From Dehalococcoidia bacterium (lineage in GTDB: Bacteria; Chloroflexota; Dehalococcoidia; Lucifugimonadales; VXLM01): DNA of 64,000 nucleotides. This document shows positions 25,913 to 34,340 of this stretch, piece after piece. The notes under the pieces were generated by a model. The model did no database searches. It was not told the origin of the DNA and saw only the letters and a list, made by a program, of their open reading frames with translations. The stretch is taken from NCBI GenBank assembly GCA_009841605.1, contig VXLM01000034.1, positions 2,320-66,319 on the forward strand, read 5' to 3'. The position numbers and the translations under genes are program-made. Positions within the stretch are counted from its first letter, which is position 1; every line of letters begins with the position of its first letter.

Positions 25913-28372
25913 CTACTGCGACCAGTACTCAGGGTCGAGGAAGTGGACGCTCTTGTACTTCTGCGATCTGTTGCCCGGATTAGTAAAGTTGTCCAAGCCG
26001 TCCTCGAAGTAGTACGCCCCCAGGATACCCTTCGCTTCAAGGGCGACGTGGTTCTTCGGCACGTTGCGCAGGTTGTTGCGCTTCATCGTCATGCCTCGGA
26101 AGATCCCCATGAAGGCGAGATAGCCGATGTTGTACTTCTCCTCGGCGCTGATCCGCCAGAACTCCTTGCCCATCTCGACACGCTCAGGATGAAGCACCGG
26201 CCCTGTCTGGATGCCCGTCCGCCAGATGTCCTGCATCTCCATGATGTTGCCGGTGATGTCGGCGGGATAGGAATTGGCTCCCGCCATGTTGCCGTACACG
26301 TCCTGGTACATCGAATCCCCGCCCGTCGGAGCCATTCCGCTCTCTCCGAACGACGCCCAGTAGTTGCCCATCGCCGCCCCTAGCGGGCTTCCGCCCGTGC
26401 CTGCGAAGGCGCGGGTCCACTGCACCGTCCACTGGTTCATCGAGTAGAGCGAGATGTGGTGCTCGAACGGGAGCTCGGGGTCCTCCTTCCGGGCGGTGCC
26501 GAAGCCGCCGCCGCTTTCGTCAATTGCTACCTTGATCCCAAGACCGCCCCAATGGCTCTGCAGGATCTCGAGATGGGGGAGGTAGAGTGAACTGGCGACG
26601 TAGTGCAGCGAAAGCGGACCGCTCCCATCCTTCCGGTCGAGATAGCCGTCTCCGTTGCTGTCCGAGTAGCCCATGTTCGCCAGGATCGCCTTCGCGCCCT
26701 CCAGATCGTATGAGGCGTCCAGGTCTGCGTATTCCTTGCCGGGGTAGTACGGAGTGATTGGGTGCGGTATCCACTGCTGCGGTACGCCGATGCCGCTTGC
26801 CACCACCTGGTTCATCTCGTTCCTGTCCGTGGCTATCGAGAGAGCCTTGCGGAAGTCCTTCGTACGAAGAAGCTGTCCCATCTCGGGGTCCTGCACGAAT
26901 TCGTTTTGGACTGCGGACGCCGAGTCGTTCCCCGCCGGCGAACGGAAGATGTAGACGCTGTAGTCACCCTTCTCCATGTTCGCCATATACAGCGGCAACT
27001 CACTCAAGATCATGTCGCCGCCGAAGTAGTCGTTCTCTCCGTTCATGGCCCGGAATACGCCAGCAGTGCGGTCCTCAGTCCGAATCAGAATCTGCTCGTC
27101 GATGTAGGGCATTTGGTTGCCCTCAGGGTCGACGCCGATGAAGTAGTGGTTCCGCTCCGCTGCGCGTCCGCCCTCACAGCACCGCGTCTGGATCAGTTCC
27201 GACATGGCCGCGGCGTAGAAGTCGCCCTTGTATATGAAGCTCGGGTCGTACTCCGTCGGTATCGGTCCGGTCTGTCGCCAGTCATGGCCGGGGCCGGAGC
27301 GAATATTCCGAATGAGGTTGAACAGTCCGCGGACATTGTCTTGTTCGTACTCGGCGAGAAGGGAGTCTATCTCCTCTGCGTTGTACTTCGGGTGGAAGCG
27401 CTTGTAGAGGTGGGAAGGCGCGTAGTAACAGCGCGGGCAACCTCTCGTCTTCGACGATCCCCACATATGCCGCGAGCTTGCGAGGTCGTAGTAAGGGTCG
27501 TCGAACTCGACCGTCCATGTCACGTCGTCGACGACGGCGAACCGAGCCCGGTTGCCCGTTATCTGGGACTTGAGCTCCACAGGAATTCTTGAAGCCGGAT
27601 TGACGTCGCCCTCGTTGAACATCAGGTCTTCCATCGCGAACCTGACGTCCTCGATTGTCATCGGGTAGCCGTCCGACCATCGCGCTCCACGACGATTCGT
27701 GAAGGTGTATTTCCGGCCGTCGTCGCTCACCTCCCATCCCTTGATGATACGAGGCTCGCTTGTGCCAACCGGGTCGCCGTTGACGAGGCTGGTCACGGCC
27801 AAGTGGTCGAGCGTCTTCAACTGGGAACTCGTGATCCGCATCGTTCCGCCGTAGACCCCGATCTCGTCATACGGAGCGATGACCCAAATGTCCTCGTGTA
27901 CCGGCAAACGCTCTTCCAACGGGAGGATATCCCCTGACCTGACCAACGCTGCCGACTGTGGAGATTCGTTGAACTTGGTCGGTATCGGGCCGTCCCACTG
28001 GTGGGAGGGATAATCGCCCGGCTCGATTTGGGGGGCCTCGTACTTGAAGTCCGCCATGGCGTCGGTCGGGTCCTCCCCTTGGCGTTCGCCAGCTGATGGC
28101 GCTGCCCCTCCGAGACTCACGCCCATTGCGGCCTCCGGCTGTTCAGCCGCCCTGGCTGGTGCTGCCGGTGCCGGCTGCTGCTGGGCCTGCGGTGCCGGCA
28201 ATTCCACTGCCTGCGCCTCTGCCGGAGCTGCCGCCGGTGCCGCCGGTGCTGCTGCCGCTGCAGGCAAGGGTTGCTCCTGCTCTTCCGACGACTCACACGC
28301 AAGGGCCGCGACCGTGGCGACGATGACCACGATGAACGCCAACCCTCTCATATTCCAAAGCATTCGTCGCAT
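25913..28372 (-). CDS. ABC-type oligopeptide/nickel-family substrate-binding lipoprotein
   Basis: 819 aa from ATG 28372, preceded by GAGGAG; the track start at 28540 adds 56 unlikely residues. Signal peptide MRRMLWNMRG.. with lipobox ALAC (Cys26), then an Ala/Pro/Gln-rich linker to about residue 110. The family-5 solute-binding domain follows (GWEVSDDGRKYTFTNRRGARWSDG, then LRTKDFRKALSIATDRNEMN, YDLEGAKAILANMGYSD). It is longer than typical DppA/OppA (about 550 aa). No permease or ATPase genes are adjacent, so it is an orphan. The ligand could be peptide, sugar or another solute. Confidence 0.88.
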   Translation of the reverse strand: MRRMLWNMRGLAFIVVIVATVAALACESSEEQEQPLPAAAAAPAAPAAAPAEAQAVELPAPQAQQQPAPAAPARAAEQPEAAMGVSLGGAAPSAGERQGEDPTDAMADFKYEAPQIEPGDYPSHQWDGPIPTKFNESPQSAALVRSGDILPLEERLPVHEDIWVIAPYDEIGVYGGTMRITSSQLKTLDHLAVTSLVNGDPVGTSEPRIIKGWEVSDDGRKYTFTNRRGARWSDGYPMTIEDVRFAMEDLMFNEGDVNPASRIPVELKSQITGNRARFAVVDDVTWTVEFDDPYYDLASSRHMWGSSKTRGCPRCYYAPSHLYKRFHPKYNAEEIDSLLAEYEQDNVRGLFNLIRNIRSGPGHDWRQTGPIPTEYDPSFIYKGDFYAAAMSELIQTRCCEGGRAAERNHYFIGVDPEGNQMPYIDEQILIRTEDRTAGVFRAMNGENDYFGGDMILSELPLYMANMEKGDYSVYIFRSPAGNDSASAVQNEFVQDPEMGQLLRTKDFRKALSIATDRNEMNQVVASGIGVPQQWIPHPITPYYPGKEYADLDASYDLEGAKAILANMGYSDSNGDGYLDRKDGSGPLSLHYVASSLYLPHLEILQSHWGGLGIKVAIDESGGGFGTARKEDPELPFEHHISLYSMNQWTVQWTRAFAGTGGSPLGAAMGNYWASFGESGMAPTGGDSMYQDVYGNMAGANSYPADITGNIMEMQDIWRTGIQTGPVLHPERVEMGKEFWRISAEEKYNIGYLAFMGIFRGMTMKRNNLRNVPKNHVALEAKGILGAYYFEDGLDNFTNPGNRSQKYKSVHFLDPEYWSQ

Positions 28373-28441
28373 GAGAATTCTCCTCTTCAAAGGGTGATCA
28401 AAATACCGCACTCCACAGCCTATCCGAACGGTCTGCCCCCA

Positions 28442-28470
28442 CTTGTAGCATTTATAGGAAGATAAGTCAA
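28442..28470 (-). promoter_or_regulatory. Promoter for the substrate-binding lipoprotein
   Basis: On the minus strand: TTGACT (28470-28465), 17-base spacer, TACAAG (28447-28442), about 70 bases upstream of the ATG at 28372. Confidence 0.45.
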
Positions 28471-28540
28471 TCAATGCCCCTGTTTGGTTCCGGTACATAT
28501 CATTGGTACGAAAGTGAACAACATCCCGCCACACCGTCAT

Positions 28541-29048
28541 TCCCGCGAAGGCGGGAATCCATCTTTGGTCACTGCCAAAAACCGAGTACCGACAGCGAAC
28601 GACCTGCCACTTTCATTGCTGGTTGTGTAAGCTCCATGGCTGCATGGGTGATTCCTCTGAAAACAACCCCCGGCAATCCTCCCGTAGGAGCGATTCGCGA
28701 ATCGTCCCTGCCATTTTCATCGTTGGTGGTGCCGGTCGCAGCCGGCATAAGGGATTGCTCCGAAAATAGCCCTCGGCTAACCCGCCGTAGGGGCAATCCC
28801 TTGTGGTTGCCCGTCCTCGTCCGACCGTCCACCCTGAGCAGCCTTATGCCCCCGCGCGGGGCCGTGCTGGGTATCAGTAACTGGGGACGTAGCTACGAGA
28901 AAGTACGTTCACCCTGAGCCTGTCGAAGGGTCGAACGACAGTCCATTCGTGTGCCAAACATACCCCGGGAACCCCTAAACCCACACGTCATTCCCGTGAA
29001 AACGGGAATCCCCCTTCTTTCTACTTTCCTCTTTCTCTCCACACCCCC
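28541..29048. repeat. Repeat-rich intergenic region
   Basis: About 500 bases without a gene. It holds TCATTCCCGCGAAGGCGGGAATCC (28541) and its relative GTCATTCCCGTGAAAACGGGAATCC (28988), both hairpins. It also holds a diverged tandem repeat of two units of about 104 bases (28603-28706 and 28707-28815, sharing CTGCCA-TTTCAT-G-TGGT and CGGC-A-CC-CC-GTAGG), and a GAGCCTGTCGAAG core at 28916-28928. Confidence 0.65.
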
Positions 29049-29077
29049 TTGACACCACAGAACGCATGTACTATCAT
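29049..29077 (+). promoter_or_regulatory. Promoter for the terminase-like gene
   Basis: TTGACA (29049-29054), 17-base spacer, TATCAT (29072-29077). The ORF-track ATG at 29066 lies between these boxes, so translation must begin downstream, favouring GTG 29123. Confidence 0.7.
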
Positions 29078-29122
29078 GTCCCCACGCAATTCTTTCTACT
29101 TTCTTGCCAGCACCCAGAACCT

Positions 29123-30034
29123 GTGACCTCCCTTATAGAACTCGGCATCACCTCCCAACAACAAGCCGACGAACTCGAACGTGATCTCGGCGTCCGGTTC
29201 GACGACTTCACCCCCGAAGACCGCGAAACATGGTTCCTGCAGACCAACTATCTCGACCAATACTCCAGGACCCGCGCCGTCAGCTTCGCCGCCGATCATG
29301 CCGGTGTAACCATCAGGACCGCCCGGCAGTGGCAGGCCGAGAATACCCTCGGGTTCAACAATCGGCTCGAGTTAGCCGTCCTCCGGTACACCGACGTGAT
29401 CGACGTCATGCTCCTCCGACATGCCCAGGAGCCCAAAGCCTCATCTACCCTCTTGATGATGCTCGCTCGCGCCCATATGCCCGAAAAGTACGGCTCCGCC
29501 CGCCGCAGCGGCCCCCCGCGCGACAACGACTCCTGCAACCACCGTTGTGACCACGACCCGCAACCGACCAGCACTTCTCAATACGACCGAGAACTCCTCG
29601 AAGAGATCTTCCGAGACCTCCAAAACCTGAAACAATTCGCCTACCTCACCAAGCCCGACTTCATGCCCGAAGACCCCGGCCACGATCTATCCCCCACCGG
29701 AGAAGACAACCCTGCTCACTCCGATCTCTCCCCCGCCGGGGAAGAGATACAGCGAGGAGGCGCACCCACTACCCAGCATCCGGCACCTAGCACCCAGAAC
29801 CTCGATCTCGCTCCCTCCCCCACCGACCAAGCACCCCTAGGTACAGACCCCAAACCTGCCAATGACCCTTCTGCACACTCTGCAGCGAGTCCTCCTACCC
29901 CCTCTCCCATTCTGGGAGAGGGCTGGGGTGAGGGTCCAGCACCTGGCACCCAGCACCTCAACCGCCGCCAGCGCCGCGAACTCCAACGCCGCGCAAAACG
30001 GCAAAAATCTCACCTCGCCCGCGCCCCCAACTAA
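29123..30034 (+). CDS. Terminase-small-subunit-like HTH protein with repeat-derived C-terminus
   Basis: 303 aa from GTG 29123 (MTSLIELGITSQQQ); the track start precedes the -10 box. Residues of about 40-130 (NYLDQYSRTRAVSFAADHAGVTIRTARQWQ ... TLLMMLARAHMPEKYG) resemble the N-terminal HTH region of phage small terminases or domesticated relatives, by pattern only. The segment after residue ~195 is translated repeat DNA (SPAGEE, TQHPAPSTQN, SPILGEGWGEGPAPGTQH), and the end is basic (RRQRRELQRRAKRQK). No large terminase or phage genes are near. It is probably a DNA-binding protein of unknown role. Confidence 0.55.
   Translation: MTSLIELGITSQQQADELERDLGVRFDDFTPEDRETWFLQTNYLDQYSRTRAVSFAADHAGVTIRTARQWQAENTLGFNNRLELAVLRYTDVIDVMLLRHAQEPKASSTLLMMLARAHMPEKYGSARRSGPPRDNDSCNHRCDHDPQPTSTSQYDRELLEEIFRDLQNLKQFAYLTKPDFMPEDPGHDLSPTGEDNPAHSDLSPAGEEIQRGGAPTTQHPAPSTQNLDLAPSPTDQAPLGTDPKPANDPSAHSAASPPTPSPILGEGWGEGPAPGTQHLNRRQRRELQRRAKRQKSHLARAPN
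29901..29962. repeat. Dispersed palindrome inside the terminase-like CDS
   Basis: CCCTCTCCCATTCTGGGAGAGGGCTGGGGTGAGGGT is a hairpin plus GGGGTGAGGG tail read in frame by the CDS. It has the same architecture as the intergenic CCTTCCCCC..GGGGGAAGGTTAGGATGGGGGTGA element at 3826 and 63160. Confidence 0.7.
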
Positions 30035-30550
30035 CCCCTCACACGACCCGTTCACCCCCGTATCAAGTATGGGACAGGCTCTGAGCCTGTCGAAGGGTCG
30101 AGCGGCCGAAGCGTAGCCAAGCGTGACCTCACATTCCAAGCGCCACCTGTCATTTCGGGCCCCACCTGTCATTCCGAGCGCAGCGAGGAATCTAAAATCC
30201 TCGCCACTCTCGATTGGCCCCGTAGCCGGAACGACCTCCAGAGGAACGGCGCTACTGTTCCCTAATCCGCGCCCTCTATAGCCCCTCACACCCCATCCGA
30301 CCGCAAATCCCAACCCGGCCGGCCATACCAACACGCCCAACACATCCCGTTCACCCTGAGCTTGTCGAAGGATGAACCAGCCGTGTCGAATACGTTCCCT
30401 ACTCTCTCTTCGCAATTTTCTCTTTCCCTCTGTGTCCTCTGCGTCCTCTGTGGTGAATCCGCACCCTCCTCACGCCTTGCAAAGCCCGCAACGCTCGTGG
30501 ACAATTGCCCCTGAATATGACCACTCTAACTGCTGCGACGAGGGACAACC
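30035..30550. repeat. Repeat-rich intergenic region
   Basis: 516 bases with no gene; the 218-codon ORF at 30372 is a shadow of repeats and the next gene. Contents: a GAGCCTGTCGAAG core at 30083-30095, GTCATTCCGAGCGCAGCGAGGAATCTAAAATCC at 30168, GAGCTTGTCGAAG at 30358-30370, and a CTCTGTGTCCTCTGCGTCCTCTGTGG tract near 30427. Confidence 0.65.
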
Positions 30551-31654
30551 ATGCCACCCATTAAGTCCGGAATCTTCATCATGCCGTTCCACGACCCGGC
30601 CAAGCCTCTGGCGCAGTGCTACGACGAGGACATGGAGCTGGCCATCCGCGCTGACGAGTTGGGCTTCGACGAGTTCTGGGTCGGCGAACACCACACCATG
30701 GCGTACGAAAACATCACCATGCCGGAGCTGTTCATCGCCGCCGCCATGCCGCAGACGAAGTCCATGCACATGGGCCCTGCCCCCGTATGCCTCCAGCAGC
30801 ACCACCCGCTCCTCGTCGCAAGCAGGCTGGCAATGCTCGATCACCTCTCCATGGGTCGCCTCGACCTCTGTTTCGGTCCCGGCAGCGTGTCCACCGACCT
30901 TGAGTTACTCGGCATCGAGCCGAAGGACTCAGCGAAGATGGTCGCTGAGTCGGTTGACATGGTCCTCAAGCTCTGGTCGTCAGACGGCCCCATCGACTTG
31001 CAGGGCGAATTCTGGAACCTCACGATGAGGGAGCACATCGACCTTGAAGTAGGGCTGGGCGTTGTCCACAAGCCCTTCCAACAGCCCCATCCCCCCATCT
31101 CCATGCCCATCACGTCCATGAATTCCGGCACCGCTAAGGCGGCGGGCAAACGGGGATTCCAGCCCTTTGCCCACAGCCTGATCACGACGAACGTCGTCGC
31201 CAACATCTGGGATACGTACGAGACCGCATCGTATGAGGCGGGGCGTATCCCCGACCGCTCCGACTTCAAGATCGCCCGCGCAGTTTTCCTCGCCGACTCA
31301 ACCGCCGAGGCCCAGAGCATCGCGAGAACCAACTCCCTCGCTGCGGGCTTCAACTACATCGGCGACCTGCTCGACCGAAGCGGACATGGACGCGGAATGA
31401 TGAAGGGCGATCAAACCATGTCCGACGCCGATTGCGACCTCGACTACTGGATGAGCGAGCAGATCATCGCCGGAGATGTGGACTACGCCCTCGATAAACT
31501 CCTCGCGATGGTCGAGGAGACTGGCGAGTTCGGCACCCTAGTCACCATGGCCTACGACTGGGACGACAAGGAACGCTGGGTACACAGCCTGGAGCTATTC
31601 GCCAACGAGCTCATGCCCGCGCTCAATAAGGCAGTACGGGCCGTTCCGGTATGA
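30551..31654 (+). CDS. Luciferase-family (LLM) flavin-dependent monooxygenase
   Basis: 367 aa. F420/FMN-dependent TIM-barrel oxidoreductase of the bacterial luciferase superfamily. IRADELGFDEFWVGEHHTMAYE near residues 31-52, HPLLVASRLAMLDHLSMGRLDLCFGPG and AKAAGKRGFQPF are family motifs. The substrate is unknown. Large paralog families of such enzymes are a known feature of SAR202 Chloroflexota, where they are proposed to oxygenate recalcitrant organic matter. It stands alone between two repeat-bearing gaps. Confidence 0.9.
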   Translation: MPPIKSGIFIMPFHDPAKPLAQCYDEDMELAIRADELGFDEFWVGEHHTMAYENITMPELFIAAAMPQTKSMHMGPAPVCLQQHHPLLVASRLAMLDHLSMGRLDLCFGPGSVSTDLELLGIEPKDSAKMVAESVDMVLKLWSSDGPIDLQGEFWNLTMREHIDLEVGLGVVHKPFQQPHPPISMPITSMNSGTAKAAGKRGFQPFAHSLITTNVVANIWDTYETASYEAGRIPDRSDFKIARAVFLADSTAEAQSIARTNSLAAGFNYIGDLLDRSGHGRGMMKGDQTMSDADCDLDYWMSEQIIAGDVDYALDKLLAMVEETGEFGTLVTMAYDWDDKERWVHSLELFANELMPALNKAVRAVPV

Positions 31655-31660
31655 CCCAAA

Positions 31661-31786
31661 CCCCCGTTCGTGCTGAGCCTGTCGAAGCATGAACGCACAG
31701 TAATCACTAGCATGTGATCAAAGCTCCCGTTCGTGCTAAGCCTGTCGAAGCATGAACGAACAGCAATCACGAGCATAGGAAGACCC
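31661..31786 (+). repeat. Two tandem 63-bp repeats with GAGCCTGTCGAAG core
   Basis: Units 31661-31723 and 31724-31786 share CCCGTTCGTGCT-AGCCTGTCGAAGCATGAACG-ACAG-AATCAC-AGCAT. Each contains an inverted repeat CGTTCGTGCT..AGCATGAACG. The second unit ends in AGGAAGACCC, which supplies the SD for the kinase-like gene at 31787. Confidence 0.8.
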
Positions 31787-32494
31787 ATGCGCCTCCTCCT
31801 CATAGGCTGCGAGTACACCGGCAAGTCGACACTGGCACGAAATATCTCCCGCTGGATGATCGAGACGATGGGGGTGTCACTGGTCAGGTGGCACGACCAC
31901 TTCGTCGTTCCGCGCCTCGACGGTCACACCATAATCCGTGCGGAGGGCTCGGACGCCTCCATCGGTAAGACCGAACACGACCTGAACACCGAAGAGGACG
32001 AAGAGCAGATCATGTCACTACGGCCCAACGTATTGGAACAGCTCCAGCGGCACAACATATGGAGACACCTGCACCCCCGCCTGCTCGAGGTCGACGATGT
32101 TCTGTTCGTCAACTTCTACTACGCCGAAGCCGTCTATGCTCCCCTCTACCACGGCTATGGTGAGCCGGACTCATTCGCCGACCGCTACGAGCGGGCCCGC
32201 GAGTGGGACGAGGAATTGCTTGCTTACGCGCCGGACATGGTGCTGGCGCACGTGACTGCCGATCCCGCCGCCGTCGCCCAGCGCATGGCGACCCGTCCAC
32301 GGGTTCGCGGCATCCTCAAGCAACAAGACATTCCATCTGTCCTTGACCGCTTCCGTGAAGAATACGAGGCCGGCCTCATCGAGCGAAAGTTCACCCTCGA
32401 TACGACGGACACGACTCCAGAACAAACACTTGGGCAGTTCGTCGACCTCATCCGCCCACACCTGAGCGAAGTCGACCGTCAACGGATGCGCTGA
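31787..32494 (+). CDS. P-loop nucleotide kinase-like protein
   Basis: 235 aa from ATG 31787 (MRLLLIGCEYTGKST) with AGGAAG upstream; the track start 31733 lies inside the 63-bp repeat. Walker A GCEYTGKS at 7-14. The rest has a mixed Arg/Asp pattern (DVLFVNFYYAEAVYAPL, DRYERAREWDEELLAYAPDMVLAHV) resembling thymidylate- or deoxynucleoside-kinase-like folds with a lid segment RPRVRGILKQQD. The substrate cannot be told. Convergent with the CCA-type enzyme downstream. Confidence 0.65.
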   Translation: MRLLLIGCEYTGKSTLARNISRWMIETMGVSLVRWHDHFVVPRLDGHTIIRAEGSDASIGKTEHDLNTEEDEEQIMSLRPNVLEQLQRHNIWRHLHPRLLEVDDVLFVNFYYAEAVYAPLYHGYGEPDSFADRYERAREWDEELLAYAPDMVLAHVTADPAAVAQRMATRPRVRGILKQQDIPSVLDRFREEYEAGLIERKFTLDTTDTTPEQTLGQFVDLIRPHLSEVDRQRMR

Positions 32495-32513
32495 GGCCGG
32501 TTGCCGGACGGCG

Positions 32514-33746
32514 TTACGTCCTCAACGCCCGACGCACCATTGCCTCTTCATCCTTTACAGATTCCACAAGGCCGTCGAGCCTGGCGTCCAACAGCTTCGT
32601 AAGCAGCAACCCGACCTCCGGCCCCTCCCTGACACCCAGCGCCATCAGGTCGTCGCCGTCGAGCAACGGACGAACGTGCCGAAGTTCGTCGAGGTACAAC
32701 CGCAGCCACTTCGCCACCTTAGGATGGGCGGCCGCAAGGGCGCACGACTCGACGGCGCGAAGATCATGCCCGTGCAGCATCCGGTATACTCGACTTCTCG
32801 CCACGTTCTCGTCTTCAAGCTCGTACAGCCGTCCGCGCACCGCCGCGACATCCCGAACGAGCCGTGCCCAGTCGCTGTTCAGATTGAGCCGTTCGACAAC
32901 CGACTCCATGTCGCCGTCCGCGACCGACTGTACCATCGACCCCAAAAGCAGGTGAGCCCTCCGCGCGTTATCGCCGGTTTCGGTCTGAAGGTCCCGAAGG
33001 GTTTTCTGCTCTGCTTGCAGTCGCGGATGGATCGCGGCCAGCACTCCCAGCTTCCCCGCCATTTCGATCATGTCACCCGCGCGCGGCTCCTGGAAGATGC
33101 GCTCGATCTCATGGCGCACGCGGTCGGGGCTGATCGTGTGCACGTAGGGCAGGCTGCGCTCAAGCAGTGTTGCCGTACATGATTCCAACCGGAAGTCGAG
33201 GCGGCAGGCGTAGCGAATAGCGCGGAGTATCCGAGTGGCGTCGTCCTCAAAGCTCCGATCGTGGAGCACCCGAATGACCCCTCGACTCAAGTCGGTAACG
33301 CCGTCATGCGGGTCGAGCAGAGTGCCCCACGAGCTCTCGCCAAGCGATATAGCCATCGCGTTGATCGAGAAGTCCCGTCGTGCCAGGTCGTCCTCAACTG
33401 TACCGGGGATCACCGTAGGCAGAGCGCCAGGTCGTTCGTAGGTCTCCCGCCGGGCCGTCGCTAGGTCCACGTCTACGCCCTGTATGGTCAGCGACCACGT
33501 TCCGAATGCCGAGGCCTTGCGGACATTGACGTCTCCGCGTCCACGAATCGACTCCACGAGCCGTTCGGCACTGCCCGAGGCCATAATGTCGATGTCGGTG
33601 AGAGGAGCATCTGCCAGAACGTCCCTGACAGACCCGCCTATGAGGTAGAGGTCGATGCCAAGTCCGGTGGCGGGTTGAGAGAGTTCCCTGAGAACGGAAA
33701 GCCGAACGCTGGCAAGGCGCTGTTCGAGTCTATCCGAGACGTTCAT
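32514..33746 (-). CDS. CCA tRNA nucleotidyltransferase / poly(A) polymerase family
   Basis: 410 aa from ATG 33746 (MNVSDRLEQR); the track TTG at 33758 adds four residues. Class II nucleotidyltransferase head: GGSVRDVL, DIDIMASG with the metal-binding Asp pair, RRDFSINAMA, then the neck region DDATRILRAIRYACRLDF. Most such bacterial enzymes add or repair CCA at tRNA 3' ends. Two of the three tRNAs in this window encode a full CCA and tRNA-Thr(TGT) does not, so the activity is needed. An A-adding-only role cannot be excluded. Confidence 0.88.
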   Translation of the reverse strand: MNVSDRLEQRLASVRLSVLRELSQPATGLGIDLYLIGGSVRDVLADAPLTDIDIMASGSAERLVESIRGRGDVNVRKASAFGTWSLTIQGVDVDLATARRETYERPGALPTVIPGTVEDDLARRDFSINAMAISLGESSWGTLLDPHDGVTDLSRGVIRVLHDRSFEDDATRILRAIRYACRLDFRLESCTATLLERSLPYVHTISPDRVRHEIERIFQEPRAGDMIEMAGKLGVLAAIHPRLQAEQKTLRDLQTETGDNARRAHLLLGSMVQSVADGDMESVVERLNLNSDWARLVRDVAAVRGRLYELEDENVARSRVYRMLHGHDLRAVESCALAAAHPKVAKWLRLYLDELRHVRPLLDGDDLMALGVREGPEVGLLLTKLLDARLDGLVESVKDEEAMVRRALRT

Positions 33747-33783
33747 GGAGCAGACCAAAGCTGCGAAGCGAACGGCTGGGGCC

Positions 33784-34257
33784 CTACGCTCCGCCTTGAA
33801 CGACCTGGAGAATTTCTTCCGCGTGCCCCTCTGGCTGGACCTCGTGCCAGGCCTTCATGATCTTGCCTTCCTCGTCGATGAGGAAGGTCTTGCGGATGAT
33901 GCCCACCATGCGTTGGCCACGTAGTTCCTTTTCTCCCCACACGCCATATGCGTCGATGCACGTTCGATCGACATCAGCGAGAAGTGGAAAGTTTAGGTGG
34001 AACTTGTCGATGAACTGCTGGTGAGAGTCCAGATCGTCGGCACTGACTCCCAGCACCACGAGATTCTCCGCGTCCAGATCGTCCTTGCTGTCGCGGAAGC
34101 CGCAGGCCTCCTTGGTGCAGCCCGGCGTGTCGTCCTTGGGATAGAAATACAACACCACCTTCTTTCCCCGTAGCTCGTTCAGCGTGACGGTCCCGCCACT
34201 GGACGAGGGAAGGGAAAAGGAAGGAGCCTTGTCGCCGGATTCGAGTTGTACGCTCAT
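33784..34257 (-). CDS. bcp: Thiol peroxidase of the Bcp/PrxQ type
   Basis: 157 aa. Reduces hydroperoxides using thioredoxin. Peroxidatic Cys47 and resolving Cys52 in TPGCTKEACGFRD, spaced as in 2-Cys Bcp. FYPKDDTPGCT and DSHQQFIDKFHLNFPLLAD fit. The SD GGAGAAG precedes ATG. It lies 37 bases upstream of the CCA-type gene, possibly co-transcribed. Confidence 0.93.
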   Translation of the reverse strand: MSVQLESGDKAPSFSLPSSSGGTVTLNELRGKKVVLYFYPKDDTPGCTKEACGFRDSKDDLDAENLVVLGVSADDLDSHQQFIDKFHLNFPLLADVDRTCIDAYGVWGEKELRGQRMVGIIRKTFLIDEEGKIMKAWHEVQPEGHAEEILQVVQGGA

Positions 34258-34340
34258 GGATATCTTCTCCTAAGTAAAATGGGCTGTTTGGAATGTCCCG
34301 ATCACGGTCACCCGACCTAATGCGCGGGCACTTGATACGA

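Noticed and set aside
29123-30034. Prophage remnant
   Set aside because: Only one terminase-small-subunit-like gene; no integrase, large terminase, capsid or attachment-site pair nearby.
30372-31028. 218-codon plus-strand ORF
   Set aside because: Its first part is repeat DNA and the rest is an out-of-frame, Ser/Thr/Arg-rich reading of the flavin monooxygenase gene.
31661-31786. CRISPR array
   Set aside because: Only two 63-bp units with no unique spacers and no cas genes.
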